Shown here one piece after another: positions 1-13,155 of a stretch of DNA of 64,000 nucleotides. Position 1 is the first letter of the stretch; every line of letters starts with the position of its first letter. Source of the stretch: Callorhinus ursinus (lineage: Eukaryota > Chordata > Mammalia > Carnivora > Otariidae); the NCBI RefSeq assembly GCF_003265705.1, contig NW_020312785.1, positions 137,012,416 through 137,076,415 of the forward strand, given 5' to 3'. The notes below the pieces were generated by a model. That model saw nothing but the letters and a program-made list of their open reading frames with translations, was not told where the DNA came from and ran no database searches. Position numbers and translations under genes: made by a program.

Positions 1-1854
1 CTCCCCAGCTCCCAGCACCGGGGAGGTGGCCCACAGGGCAGTCGCGGCCAGGCTGAACCAAGTAAAGAGAGGAGGGAAGACTGGACCCTGGAGGGAGGAC
101 AGGGCGTCAGGGGCCAACCTGAGCACCCCCCCCGGGGGGGGCGGCACTGGGAGACCAGGCCAAAGCTGGTCTGCCCACATCCTCCCCCACAGGCAGCCGG
201 GTCCCTGGCCGGCAGAGCCTCCCTGGGGAGGGAGGGAAGATGGAGGGTGGCGCTCTCCCTTGGGGAAGCCTCTGCCACCCACAAGAAAAACCTGCTCAGA
301 CCTTGGTGGGGTTCTCTCCAGCGGGCTGGTGTGAGCAGCAATAAAACTGCCCCACACCTACCTTGAGCGGGCTGGCAGTGCAGCGGGGACCCAAGGAGAA
401 AGCCGAGTGGGAAGCCAGGCTGGCGACAGAGCTGGGATTTGAGTCCGGGTCCGGCCCTCCCCTGGGCCTGACGTGTGACCACCGTACCCAGGAATGGCCA
501 GGCCGGGGCTGGCCTGGGCCAACTGGCTTCGTCCACAGGCAGTTGGCTCTGATGTCTGCAGACGGGCCCAGAGAAGGAAACAAGTGTGTTCCTGAGGGAG
601 GTCCTGCCAGGGCCTGACACATTCCTTGTGCTTGCAGCCGTGTGCTAGAAGCTTCTCTTCCAGACACCTTTACCTGCTCAGCCCTCCAGCCAGGATGCTA
701 AGATGACCCAGAGCTGGCCCATTCCCTGTACCACCATCTCCCACCCAGGCCTCCTCCCCAGCATGAAAAGCTGACTCTGTTGCCATGGAAACACAAGGGC
801 CTTTGGGGCCTCTCCTCAGCAACCAGCACTTTGAACATCCTGTGAACTCTCAGGGGTGCTTCAGGGGGATCGTGGCTGTCTGATTTTATGCACAAAATAG
901 GTTAACCCCTTAAACCACACACTCTCCTGCTCTCAGTAGCAAACACACTGGAACCCCTCGACCCTCCCGCCCGGTGCGCCCCCCCCCCAGCCTCCCTCAC
1001 CCTGGGCAGCCTCAGGGGACCCTGGCCTTGCGCCTCCAGGTGAGTGTCTATGAACCTGCCGCATCCTGGGTGTCCTGGGTGGAGCCGGGATTTCTCTGAT
1101 CCGCACAGCCAAGACAAAGCAGGGGAATGAATCCAGAGATGAGGCTACAACCCCAGTGGTCTTACTCCAAACGGTAGGCTTCTCAAATTAATCCCATTCT
1201 TATGAGACTGACCTTACAGTAAGTATATAGAACTGTAAGCTGGCCATTTATATGGATATCCTATTTCCTGTTTTACATAGTGGACCTTCGTATGGTTTAG
1301 ATTGAAAAGGGGGGGGGTTCTCTGTTTCAAAACAAAACAACAAAAAATGTTCAGAAGCCCCCCGAGAGGCAGGTTGCTGCCAGGCTGGGCACCAGGGGCC
1401 TGGCTAGAGCAACCGCCCAGGCTGGGGGAGGGGACATGGAGGGGCCTCCTCACGAAGACCACCAGGAGGGTAACTGGAGCGTTTGGACCTTGCAAGGTGA
1501 AGGAGGCAACTGGTGGCTCGCTGGGGTTTTATTATAATTTTCTCTGTCCAGGAGAATTACGCAAATGAGAAAGACCACGGTTAACTCCACGCAGGGTTGT
1601 GCAAAAAAGGAAATGCGGTATCAAGTGTGCCCCTTGGCTCAGGTAACAGCCAGAATAATGGTCCCGCTGAATGTCCATCTGACCAAAACGATGAAAACCC
1701 CTCCTTGCCCGGGGCACGGGGTGCTTGGGGGCGGGGAGGAAGCACCCCAGGGCTGCCAGATGCCCCAAGTGCCCGAGAGGCGGGGAAGTCTGGATTTTTA
1801 GGCTCCACATTTCCCGAGTTTAAAAAGGCTGCCAAACAAACTTTTAAAAGAGAC
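1..1854. other. GC-rich intergenic sequence, no gene recognised
   Basis: The sequence is moderately GC-rich with homopolymer C/G runs (near 126-140, 980-990 and 1308-1316). Short open frames exist on both strands, but none resembles a protein I know and none has supporting splice structure. The last exons of CMTM7 would be expected further left in the usual mammalian gene order, and I do not see them here. Confidence 0.5.
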
Positions 1855-2250
1855 GCTTCAGGCCGAACCAAGCCCGTGCGGAGGCTCTGCGCCGCCCGCG
1901 GGCCCTGGGTTTGCCACCCTGCGGGGCCTGCGGGCGCCGGGGACCGAGGGTGTCTGCTGGGCCCCAGGAAGTCAGGGCTGAGGCCGCAGCGCGCTGACGC
2001 TTCGCGGGCCGGCACCTGCTTCCTCCCGAAACCCGAGGGCAGCGCACGGGGCGGGGGCCCTCCCCGGGGAGTCCCCGGGGTCCCCTGCCAGCAGCCGCGC
2101 CCGCTGGTGCCCTGCCACCCCTCTCGCAGCTGGCCTCAACTTTCCTTTTTTGCGAAAACAAAACCCTGCGGCGGCGCACGTGGCCGCCGGGAGCGTCCTC
2201 ACCTAGCAGCGCGCGCCCTCTTGTGGCAGCGGGGCGCAGCGCGGCTTTTA
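1855..2250. promoter_or_regulatory. Orphan CpG island
   Basis: This block of about 400 bp is dense in CpG and G/C, far above its flanks, which return to AT-rich DNA by 2250. No recognised gene starts here. It could be the promoter of an unannotated non-coding RNA, an enhancer or an insulator. A CTCF-like motif sits at its right edge (2213-2228). The long open frame crossing it (1597-2394) is what GC-rich DNA gives by chance and is not called a gene. Confidence 0.6.
2213..2228 (-). promoter_or_regulatory. CTCF-like motif
   Basis: The 16 bases GCGCCCTCTTGTGGCA match the reverse form of the CTCF core (GCGCCCCCTGGTGGCC) at 13 positions by eye. It lies at the edge of a CpG-rich block, a usual place for such sites. 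Binding is an inference. Confidence 0.35.
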
Positions 2251-2849
2251 ATTAACCTTGAACTGTGTGCAAACTTCCCGTTTCCTCACCCCTCCGCATC
2301 TCTCCTCTCCCAGCGTAACTTCCCGACCCTCCCATTCACCGCATCTTTGCTTTTCTTATTGTATAGCTCTATTAAAGTTATATGGATTGCCTAGAAAGCG
2401 CAGACAACTACAGTAGTTCTTTGTAATTAAATGAAATGGTCTCCGCGCCAAACGAAATCTTTAGGGACTTCATTCACTTACCATTATGTAGCGGTAACAG
2501 ACATCCCCTTTCCCCCTTTATGCAACACTTTACATCCTCTGGGCCTCACGAGGCTCTTGATCCAGCCACCACTGCAGTGCCGGTCCTGCAAGGGCTGTGA
2601 CCGATTTCATGCTGTCGTAACCACACAGCTGACGCCTGTGGACTCTCAGGTGGGAGCTTTCCTGTGGACGCTGCCAGGGTTCCCAGCCAGCACCCTCACT
2701 GTGCAACCCACAAGTGCAGGAGAGTGCCTGCCCTGGGGGGTAGTAGCCGATGGGACACAGGAGTCAGTGGATACGTCTGTTCTCCTCTCCCGGGACAAAC
2801 TGTCCTGAGACAGGTTTTACATCACTTCTCCAAGACGGTTCCGTGGGAC
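2251..2849. other. Intergenic sequence, nothing recognised
   Basis: This is unique-looking intergenic DNA. The open frames on the plus strand (2431-2808) have no recognisable domain. Confidence 0.4.
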
Positions 2850-3404
2850 TGATGAAGTTTTAGAATATAAGTGAGGTCCGGAGCCCACGACCAAGAACAA
2901 ATTCTTGAGACGTCTCTGGGGCAAAAAGGTGATTTTATTAAAGCCTGGGGACAGGACCCGTGGGCAGAAAGAGATGTTGCCCCGGGGTTGTGAGGGGTGG
3001 CTGATTATATACTTGGGAGTTGGGGGAGGTAAGGAAAACGGAGGTTTCAAAAGGATTTTTGTCTGTTAAAGAAGACTCACAGGCTACCAGAGGCCTTGCC
3101 ATGGTCAAGTTAAGGTTGTTTTTCCTTCTAGTAAGCATAGATAAGTAAGATAGTTGGGAGCTTCCTGGAGAAACATTACACTTTGCCCTCTTCAAGTATC
3201 TGTCAATGGGCTGCAAATTATAAGGACATTTAATTTATCTACATTCCCTTCTGGAAGCTAAGCCATTGATAGAAATGCTTTGTCCTTGTAAATTGCTAAG
3301 ACTTTTGTAAACTGAGGGAGACTCCTGTCTTGCAAGACTGTGATTTCTATCAGTTAACCATTCGTTTTTCCTTTAGGGCAGCCAGGAGTGCCTGAGGAAT
3401 GTCA
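2850..3404 (-). mobile_element. Solo LTR of an endogenous retrovirus (ERV1-type)
   Basis: Read on the minus strand, the element starts near TGTGACATTCC (about 3404) and ends near ACTTCATCA (2850), with the TG...CA ends typical of LTRs. A TATA box (TATATAAT, about 3003-3011) is followed about 70 bases later by an AATAAA (2934-2940). Then comes a short U5-like tail. That spacing is the U3-R-U5 order of a gammaretrovirus-like LTR. No internal retroviral genes flank it, so it is a solo LTR left by recombination. I recall similar sequence as a repeated carnivore LTR. Ends are approximate, and I could not find a convincing 4-6 bp target duplication. Confidence 0.7.
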
Positions 3405-3417
3405 CACATACCATGTG

Positions 3418-3420
<3 letters not shown>

Positions 3421-3457
<37 letters not shown>
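3421..3457. repeat. (TG)n microsatellite
   Basis: About 18 uninterrupted TG units directly beside the LTR end. Likely polymorphic. Confidence 0.97.
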
Positions 3458-3459
<2 letters not shown>

Positions 3460-4866
3460 GGTGTCAGCTTCTGCTTTGTTCGTTGGGCTGGATCCGTGGG
3501 CACAAGAAGCAGGAAATACGTGGTGGCTGCATGAATAGCCTTACTCAGGGGGTGGCCTTGGAAGACAGGAGTGAGGGGAAATAACTCCAAAGGTCAGAGC
3601 TCCACTTGGGTGGAAGTGGCCCAAGGACCAAGTATAGAGCCTTGGGGAGAGGTGAATGGCCAGGGGTCTGGAAAGAGAAAGATCAGGAAAGTCCTGAGGG
3701 GCGTGGGGGACAGAAAGCCACCAAAACTCTCAAACAGGCAAGTCATTTGAACAAGACGTGGATTTCCTACAAAATAAAAATCCTGGGTAATGAGGCCACT
3801 GAATGCCAGGAAAAAAAAGGCAGCGCAGGGGAAAAAAACAAAAAACCTTGCCCATGCCCATATATTTTAGGACTAAGAGGCAAGGGAGGACAGCCTGAAG
3901 AGGCCGGACGGGGCGGAGCTGGGCTGGCTGGGGGCTGCCAGGGCGCGCAGAACAGCAGAAGCGAAAACCTGGGGCGGATTTCACAGGTCCCGTGGAGCAA
4001 AGCCCTCAATCTGAGCTGGTCCCATTCCGACTGCACCAATTAGCCGCACCACAAGGAGGGACAAAACTCAGGAATGGGACGGGGTCTCCAGATTCTACCC
4101 CACTCTGGAGAAAGCCCCAAATATTCCCCAACTTACTGGATCCTGGCTGTAGTTTTGTGATTTCGTGGGCGTTTTGTTTTTTGGTCTGGACTGTGCTCGC
4201 TGCTCTTTTGCAAGAACCCGCTCACAGGACACACTCATGGCGACCTCTATTATAAGGTCCAGTCAGAGGCCGAGCCGAGAATGGTGTTTACCCAACCGTG
4301 CCTTTTCCTGGGAGAAGAAGAAGTACATTGTCTTCGCGCACAAGGTTTCATCTAGCCAGGGGTGCCGTGCAAAGCTTCAGAGCTTCCTTTCAGTGGAATA
4401 CCCTGGCCAGCCAGTGGAAACAGGCTTCACCGTAGACTGTGGAAGCTTAAAGAACACGGTCTTGTCCATTTCCACAGTGCGCGGCATCATCAAAGTGAAT
4501 GGATGTGTTGCCACCAACATACCTGGTTCTTGGTTTGCAGCTGATGGCGTTGCTAATATTTGATTTTCAGATCTTGTTAGGAGTGGGGAAATGTGCCTTC
4601 CCCTGACAGCATACACTTGTATTGCTCCGAATTCTCCGGTGACAGAGCATCAGTGCATGGGACATAGATAGCATAATGTGAACTTCCGGTGATTATGCAT
4701 TTCCATAACACCCCATGGAGAAAACTGCTTTTGCTGCATTACATGCCACCCAAGCACAGCTGCTGAAAGCCAGATGGGCCCTAAATGAGGATGGAATCCA
4801 AGTGTCCTGCCTTTCAAGTGATCATCTTGGAAGCTGTGTCACAGCTCAAGGAGCTATTTCACAATC
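3458..4866. other. Intergenic sequence, no recognised element
   Basis: No repeat family or gene is recognised. An open frame of 132 codons at 4165-4563 (plus strand) is the longest one. It has no domain I can name, and the opposite strand of the same stretch is also open for 79 codons. Confidence 0.4.
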
Positions 4867-4879
4867 AAGTTAGGACAAA

Positions 4880-5040
4880 CTGGGTGGCTCAGTCGGTTAA
4901 GCGTCTGCCTTCGGCTCAGGTCATGATCTCAGGGTCCTGGGATCGAGCCCCGCATCGGGGTCCCTGCTCCGTGGGGAGACTGCTTCTCCCTCTGCCTCTG
5001 TCTCTGTCTCTCATGAATAAATGAATAAAATCTTAAAAAA
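4880..5040 (+). mobile_element. Can-SINE
   Basis: A tRNA-derived carnivore SINE with tail AATAAATGAATAAAATC. It is flanked by perfect 13-bp target duplications AAGTTAGGACAAA (4867-4879 and 5041-5053). The first few bases of the head are missing. Confidence 0.95.
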
Positions 5041-5053
5041 AAGTTAGGACAAA

Positions 5054-6500
5054 TTTTGTAGTAGCCACCAACTACAAAAGAAGCGGCCCCACACCCAAAC
5101 TGGCTGCTTTGCATATTAGCTATCAGGGATAGTACATCCCAAAACTGGGACTATTCCTCCAGCCTCCACCACAAGTCACCAGACCTGTGTCCATTTGAGT
5201 GAAGGCCCCAATAAGGAAACTGTAGGGGCAATTCGGGCAGCAGTAAATGCCTTCCCCTAAAGCCTCTGTCTCCCTCAGACCTTGAGGAACTAGAGGTGTC
5301 TGACTGATCACCCAGCTGACTGGTGCCTCTAGCAATGAAAACTCCACCTCTGGGCCTGTGAGCTTTGGAATTTGAGGACTTCCTCTTGCTGCTGAAGAGT
5401 CAACTGCTAGCATTACTGGGCCCTAAATCAAACCGTTTCCAATTTGACATTCTCATCTGGCAACTCTGAACTAGATTCCATAGGTGAGAAAAGATCTGGA
5501 AAGTCCTCTCCTGAGAAGAAAGTGGATCTTCTGATGAGGGGCCAAACCCTGAGCCTTTAACCATCTTCACAAACAGGTGGTTGCCCACCCATTAGATAGA
5601 AATAGTGTTTTCCCTAATGAACTGCTGGTTTAATGAAGGTCTCCTCTACCAAATAAGCCAGCTGACAAGAATCTGTGATGAAAGAGCCCGTCCACCTCCA
5701 AGGCGAGCCGGTCCTCTGCAATGCTGTAGCCATCCAGGGGTGGTAAACGGGTCACGGCCCACAGCTGTGGACACCCCGTGCAATGGGCTGAACATGTGGG
5801 ACTTCTAGCCAGAGTTCACCTCCCCGAGATCTAGTGAACAACATCTGTACGCCGGCTCATGGGCTCTCACTAATGGCCTAGCTGTATGGTCTGGTGTTTG
5901 GGCCACCCAGGACTGGACTAGTGACGACATAATACATTGAATGTGGCCCCCATGGAAACACAAAACTAGTTAATTACAGGCACAATATTTATGTTATATC
6001 CATGGTTATGCGAAGCAACCACATCTAGAGAAAAGCACTGAGACGAACTCGTGGAAGGCAAAGGAGGTGTTAAAACACGATTGAGCGAAAACGACTAGGC
6101 CATTAACAGTGCAGTGGACAGGAAGAACTGATGGGCATTACTTCTAAGGACTTAGTATTGTTCAGGAGACGAGTAGGAGTACCGATTACCGTTGGTTTTA
6201 GAACGTCAAATATGCGTGCTACAAGTGTGAAGAGCGTTACTGAAGAATTTTAGCTAATAAAAGTGGCAGGAATGACAGTCACCATTTTGCAACTTCTGAT
6301 AAGAGATGTAGAGAAAGGTCAAGGGATGGAACCTGGGAACTACAAAGTTGATTGTAGCCTTGATGGTGGGAGGGATCCGATGTCAGCCCCCCAACCACAA
6401 AGGGTACAGTTAGTGCAGGCCTGCTCGAGAGCCTGGTGAAGTCCACAGCATCACCCGCCAGAAAACGTTAAGAAAAGGAAAAGACTAATCTGATTTTAAG
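5054..6500. other. Intergenic sequence, nothing recognised
   Basis: No gene, repeat family or RNA gene is recognised. The open frames at 5123-5413 and 5605-5808 are short and featureless. Confidence 0.4.
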
Positions 6501-8550
6501 CAAGCCTTTAGAGCTCTCTTTCAGTTAGAGGAAACACAGGGAAGAGAGGAACAGGTTAAATGACACAAGGACACAAATAAATCCAGGATGTGAAACATCC
6601 TACAGGAATCCAGAAATTCTCAGAGGTAACAAGAGATGCCAGCAACAGTGCTGGATACAAGATCAATAACAATCTATCACAATCCCATCCCACTATTCTA
6701 ATCAGAATATGTAATTTTTAAAATAAAGATTCCATTCTGGAAACCTGCAGAAATAACGTATCTAGGATAAATCTGACAAAAGACGTGCAGGACCTTTATG
6801 AAGAAAACCATCAGACTTTACTGAAAAACAATAAAAGACCCAAATCAGTGGAGATTCTAGGTTCATGATGAAGTTTAATCATAAATCATTCCCCCAAAAT
6901 TAATCTATAAATTCAATGCAATTCCAAGAAAAAATTAATGAGGGCTTTCTATGGAACTTGCTAAACCTATCTTAAAATTTTAGAGTAAAAAGTCAAGTAC
7001 CTCTGTAACCTTTCTCTCAATTCTACTGCAAACCTATAACTATTCTTTAAAAAGTCTTTAAAATAGAGGTGCCTGGGCAGCTCAGTTGGTTAAGCATCTG
7101 CCTTTGGCTCAGGTCATGGTCCCAGGGTCCTGGGATCAAGCCCCACATCGGGCTGCAGTGGGGAGTCTGCTTCTCCCTCTCCCTCTGCCCCCACACAACC
7201 CGCTCGTGGCATCTCAAATAAGTAAATAAAATCTTTTTTAAAAAGTGCCAAGGACAGAACAATTTTGAACTTGTCCTATTAGATATTAACACTTTATCAA
7301 GACTGTGGTATTAGCCTAGGTATGGAAAAACAGCCCAAGAAAGCCAGCCCTGGACCCGCACATATACATAAACCTGGTAAGTGACAGAGGGGGCACTGTC
7401 TCTTAGAGGAGCCAAGAGTCACTTGCTAACACGAGAAATCAGATGGCATGCGGTATTCACAACACACACAGAAATCAAGGTACATTCAAGTACTAAATAT
7501 AAAATGCAAATCTTTAAACATTTTAGAAAGCAGAGAATATCTCTGACCTTGAGGTAACAAGAATCAATAAGCAAAGACACAAAGTTAAAATACACAGACG
7601 CTGAGAAGATATTTCCGAGGCTTATTACTAACAAAGGATAACACCCGTATGTCAAAAATTCTCAAATGAGTTAAAAAAAAAAAAAACTTCAATGTGAAAG
7701 AAAGGCAAAGGATATGAACAAGCAACCTTTTGATGTGGGGAAGCCTAAAAGGTCAACAACCAAATGAGAAGATGATCAGGCTCACCCATAATAAGGAGAG
7801 TGTACAATCAAATGAGAGACCACTTCCATCCTAGCTCAGAACTGTTCAGCCGAACTCACACTCAGTGCAAGACAAGAATAATGAAACAAGCACCCCCGTA
7901 CCCTGCTGAGAAGTCTCCACTTTGGAGACCATTTGGAAATATTTTGCCGTGTTGGAATTGCACACAACCTGTGACCCAACAGTTTTATTTCTAAGTACAC
8001 ACTCTACATATAACTCTTGCACATATGCGTGAGATGTTCAAATACGTTTGTTCACTGCAACACTGGTTGAAACGGTCAAGAATAAACCACATTAAAAGTT
8101 TTCTATCAACAGAGGAGAGGTAAGTAAATCTGGCATATCCATTCAATGGAATTCCAAGGAGTAGTTAAAATGAACGAACTAGAGCTGCATGTATCAGATA
8201 CATTTCAAAATACTACTGAGTGAAGAAAGCCATCTGTAAAAGGATAAGGCGTAGGTACCACGTTGTACATTGCTTGTGGGTACATCTCTATTGAGAACAC
8301 AGATGACAAAGCAGGAAAGATAGCCACCAAATTCAAGGTAGTGTTTGTCTTTGGAAAAGTAAAAAGAACAAAATATGAGGTGGTGGTACTTCACAAGTGA
8401 AACTTCATCGTCTGTTTTAAACAAGGACCTTTCAAAAATATCTGGTAAAAAGTTAGGATCTACTAAAGCTGGGTGGTGTCCACAACAGGGTAATATCTTC
8501 CGTACTTCCGGTGCTTGACGTAGTTCCACAATTAAAAGTGAAGATCTCAG
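6500..8550 (+). mobile_element. Old LINE-1, 3' part (ORF2 end and 3' UTR)
   Basis: Decayed LINE-1 in plus orientation. 6640-7060 resembles the end of the reverse-transcriptase ORF (aligned pieces around GACAAAAGACGTGCAGGACC and the CTTTATGAAGAAAACC phrase). After an inserted SINE, the copy continues with the usual LINE-1 run-in to the 3' UTR (7245-8550). Many frameshifts and stops are present, so it is inactive. Boundaries are approximate. Confidence 0.8.
7067..7245 (+). mobile_element. Can-SINE inside LINE-1
   Basis: Head GAGGTGCCTGGGCAGCTCAG, CT-rich middle and tail AAATAAGTAAATAAAATC. It splits the older LINE-1 into two parts, so it is the younger insertion. Confidence 0.93.
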
Positions 8551-9812
8551 GAAAAGAATAATACTTACCATCTTTTATTAAACCAATTTTCTATGGTACC
8601 CATTACTTGTACAACTATAATTTAGTCTAAACATCAAAACCGTTCATTTTTCTATTTTAAATTGTTTTGGGGTAGTCAGGCCTGCGAAATGTTCTTAAAT
8701 GGGAATTTTATTTCCCCTAGCTGGGGCCCGATCCTCAAACTGCTTATGACAGACACTGCTGAACGCCAGGCCAGTGGCCCTTCTCCCGCTACAGAACCAA
8801 TCTGTTTGGGTAATGGAAGGCTATATGCTTCCAAGGGTGTTCCCATCTAAGGAGAGGAATCTGGATTACTTTAGGCCATTTCTTCAGTAATGCCATTCTC
8901 CAGGTCAGTAAGCGATTTAGAAATGGGCATTTAAAGTCTTCCAGTAAAAGACAAGTAGGTGAAGTCCACTGAGGGGCTTCTGGGAAAAAGGAACACCTTA
9001 GGGACAGAGAAATACACAATCTCTTCCCTTCGGGCCTTTGGACATTGTCGTGCAAGTGGACGATGTCTGGACATGTTGCCTCCATCTTGCTATACCATAA
9101 AGGGTCAATCCTGAGGATAAAAACTCACAGAAGATGGATGGGCAGAAAAACATGGAAAGAGTCTGGGACCCTGATAATACCACTGAGCCACTGAACTCTG
9201 ACCAGTCACAGAACTGCCCTGCCTGGGCTTCTTAGGAAAGACATTTTCCTTACTGGTTAAGACCTATTTAAATCAGGTTTTTTGCTCCTCGAAGTTGACT
9301 GCACGTTGATACACAATGTTCTTTATCAAAACAAAACACAAAACTCTGAAGAACGTACAAATTCCAGTGAGTTCTTGATAACAATAAAGATCTTGTTCTT
9401 CTCGTCCAGACCAGAGGCAGAAATTCTGCAAATGACACAGATAGTTGCAGCTTTTCCAGAACCACCCTAGTTTTGCTTCACACTGCCCAGTCACTGGACA
9501 GTCTGAAAGAGAACGTGCCTATTTTGTTTTTAGCATTGTTTAGCCACATCGAGAAATGTGATGGGAGAGTCCCAATGTGCTTCTTTGCAAGTATTTCAAG
9601 GTGTTTATTGCTTTGTGACTTTTCCTATATGGCTCCTTAAAAATACCGTTTGAAGGTGTGTTCCATCTTGGCAACGGGAGGAGCGGCCCCTGGGTAGGAA
9701 GAGGGTTTGTTTCCTGTGCCCCACACCTGGGCGGACCCACAGTTCAGTGTTCGACCCAGGGACTTACCACAGTTGTAGAGCCAACTCCTAGAACTCTGGA
9801 GAAAGTTTTCAT
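8551..9812. other. Intergenic sequence or far 3' UTR of CMTM6
   Basis: No repeat or coding exon is recognised. Minus-strand AATAAA signals at 9604-9609, 8706-8711 and 8573-8578 mean that a longer CMTM6 3' UTR reaching into this stretch cannot be ruled out from sequence alone. Confidence 0.35.
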
Positions 9813-9829
9813 CTGAGCATCAGGCTTCT

Positions 9830-10029
9830 TTTTTTTTTTAAGATTTTATTTATTTATTTGAGGCAGAGAGACAGAGAGAGAGAAAGCGTGCACAGGAGAG
9901 GGGGTAGGGGCAGAGGGAGAAGCAGACTCCCGCTGAGCAGGGAGCCCGACGTGGGGCTGGATCCTGGGACTCCAGGATCATGACCGGAGCTGAAGGCAGC
10001 CGCCTGACTGACTGAGTCACCCAGGCGCC
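9830..10029 (-). mobile_element. Can-SINE at the CMTM6 3' end
   Basis: Complete minus-strand SINE (poly-T, AAGATTTTATTTATTTATTT, ending CAGGCGCC). It has perfect 17-bp target duplications CTGAGCATCAGGCTTCT (9813-9829 and 10030-10046). It is in the same sense as CMTM6 and just past the poly(A) signal at 10090. Confidence 0.97.
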
Positions 10030-10069
10030 CTGAGCATCAGGCTTCTGAAGTAACAATGAAACGGCTACA

Positions 10070-12712
<2,643 letters not shown>

Positions 12713-12850
12713 TTAAGCATTAAGGGGTTCTGTGAGGGCCCCTGCCCTCCTGGTAGCCTCTGGTTTCCTCATCTGGGATTCCTGTCGTCTCTCAGAGAAC
12801 ATAATGACAACGTCAGACAGGAACATAATACTTGCCAGAAATCCAAACAC
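12713..12850 (-). CDS. CMTM6: CMTM6 exon 4 (terminal coding exon)
   Basis: The acceptor CTCCTCAG precedes GTG TTT GGA. The exon encodes residues 139-183: the fourth membrane segment and the cytosolic tail [20 protein letters not shown] followed by EPLNA and TAA. A SINE with long GA/GGGA tracts sits only about 125 bases upstream of this acceptor. Confidence 0.96.
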   Translation of the reverse strand: MFGFLASIMFLSDVVIMFSERRQESQMRKPEATRRAGALTEPLNA

Positions 12851-13117
12851 CTGAGGAGAAAGAAGAACAAGGGTTTATATGACAGATTTTGGAATATAAT
12901 CTCACATTTCCTACTTGGCTCTGGGAGTGTTTTATACAAGCAAGACAACTCATCAATTTTATCCACATTCGTCCTTTTTTTTTTTAAAGATTTTATTTAT
13001 TTATTTGAGAGAGAGAGTGCAAAGAGAGAGAACACGCGAGCAAGAGAGCACTAGAGCGAGTGAGCACGGGCGGGGGAGGGGCAGGGAGGGAGGGAGGGAG
13101 GGAGGGAGGGAGGGGGG

Positions 13118-13155
<38 letters not shown>

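Noticed and set aside
1597..2394. 265-codon open frame on the plus strand
   Set aside because: It spans a CpG-dense block where stop codons are rare by chance. Composition is Pro/Arg/Gly-rich, the opposite strand is also open, and no domain is seen.
6500..8550. Possible coding exons in AT-rich frames
   Set aside because: The wording is LINE-1 ORF2 and 3' UTR, broken by stops.
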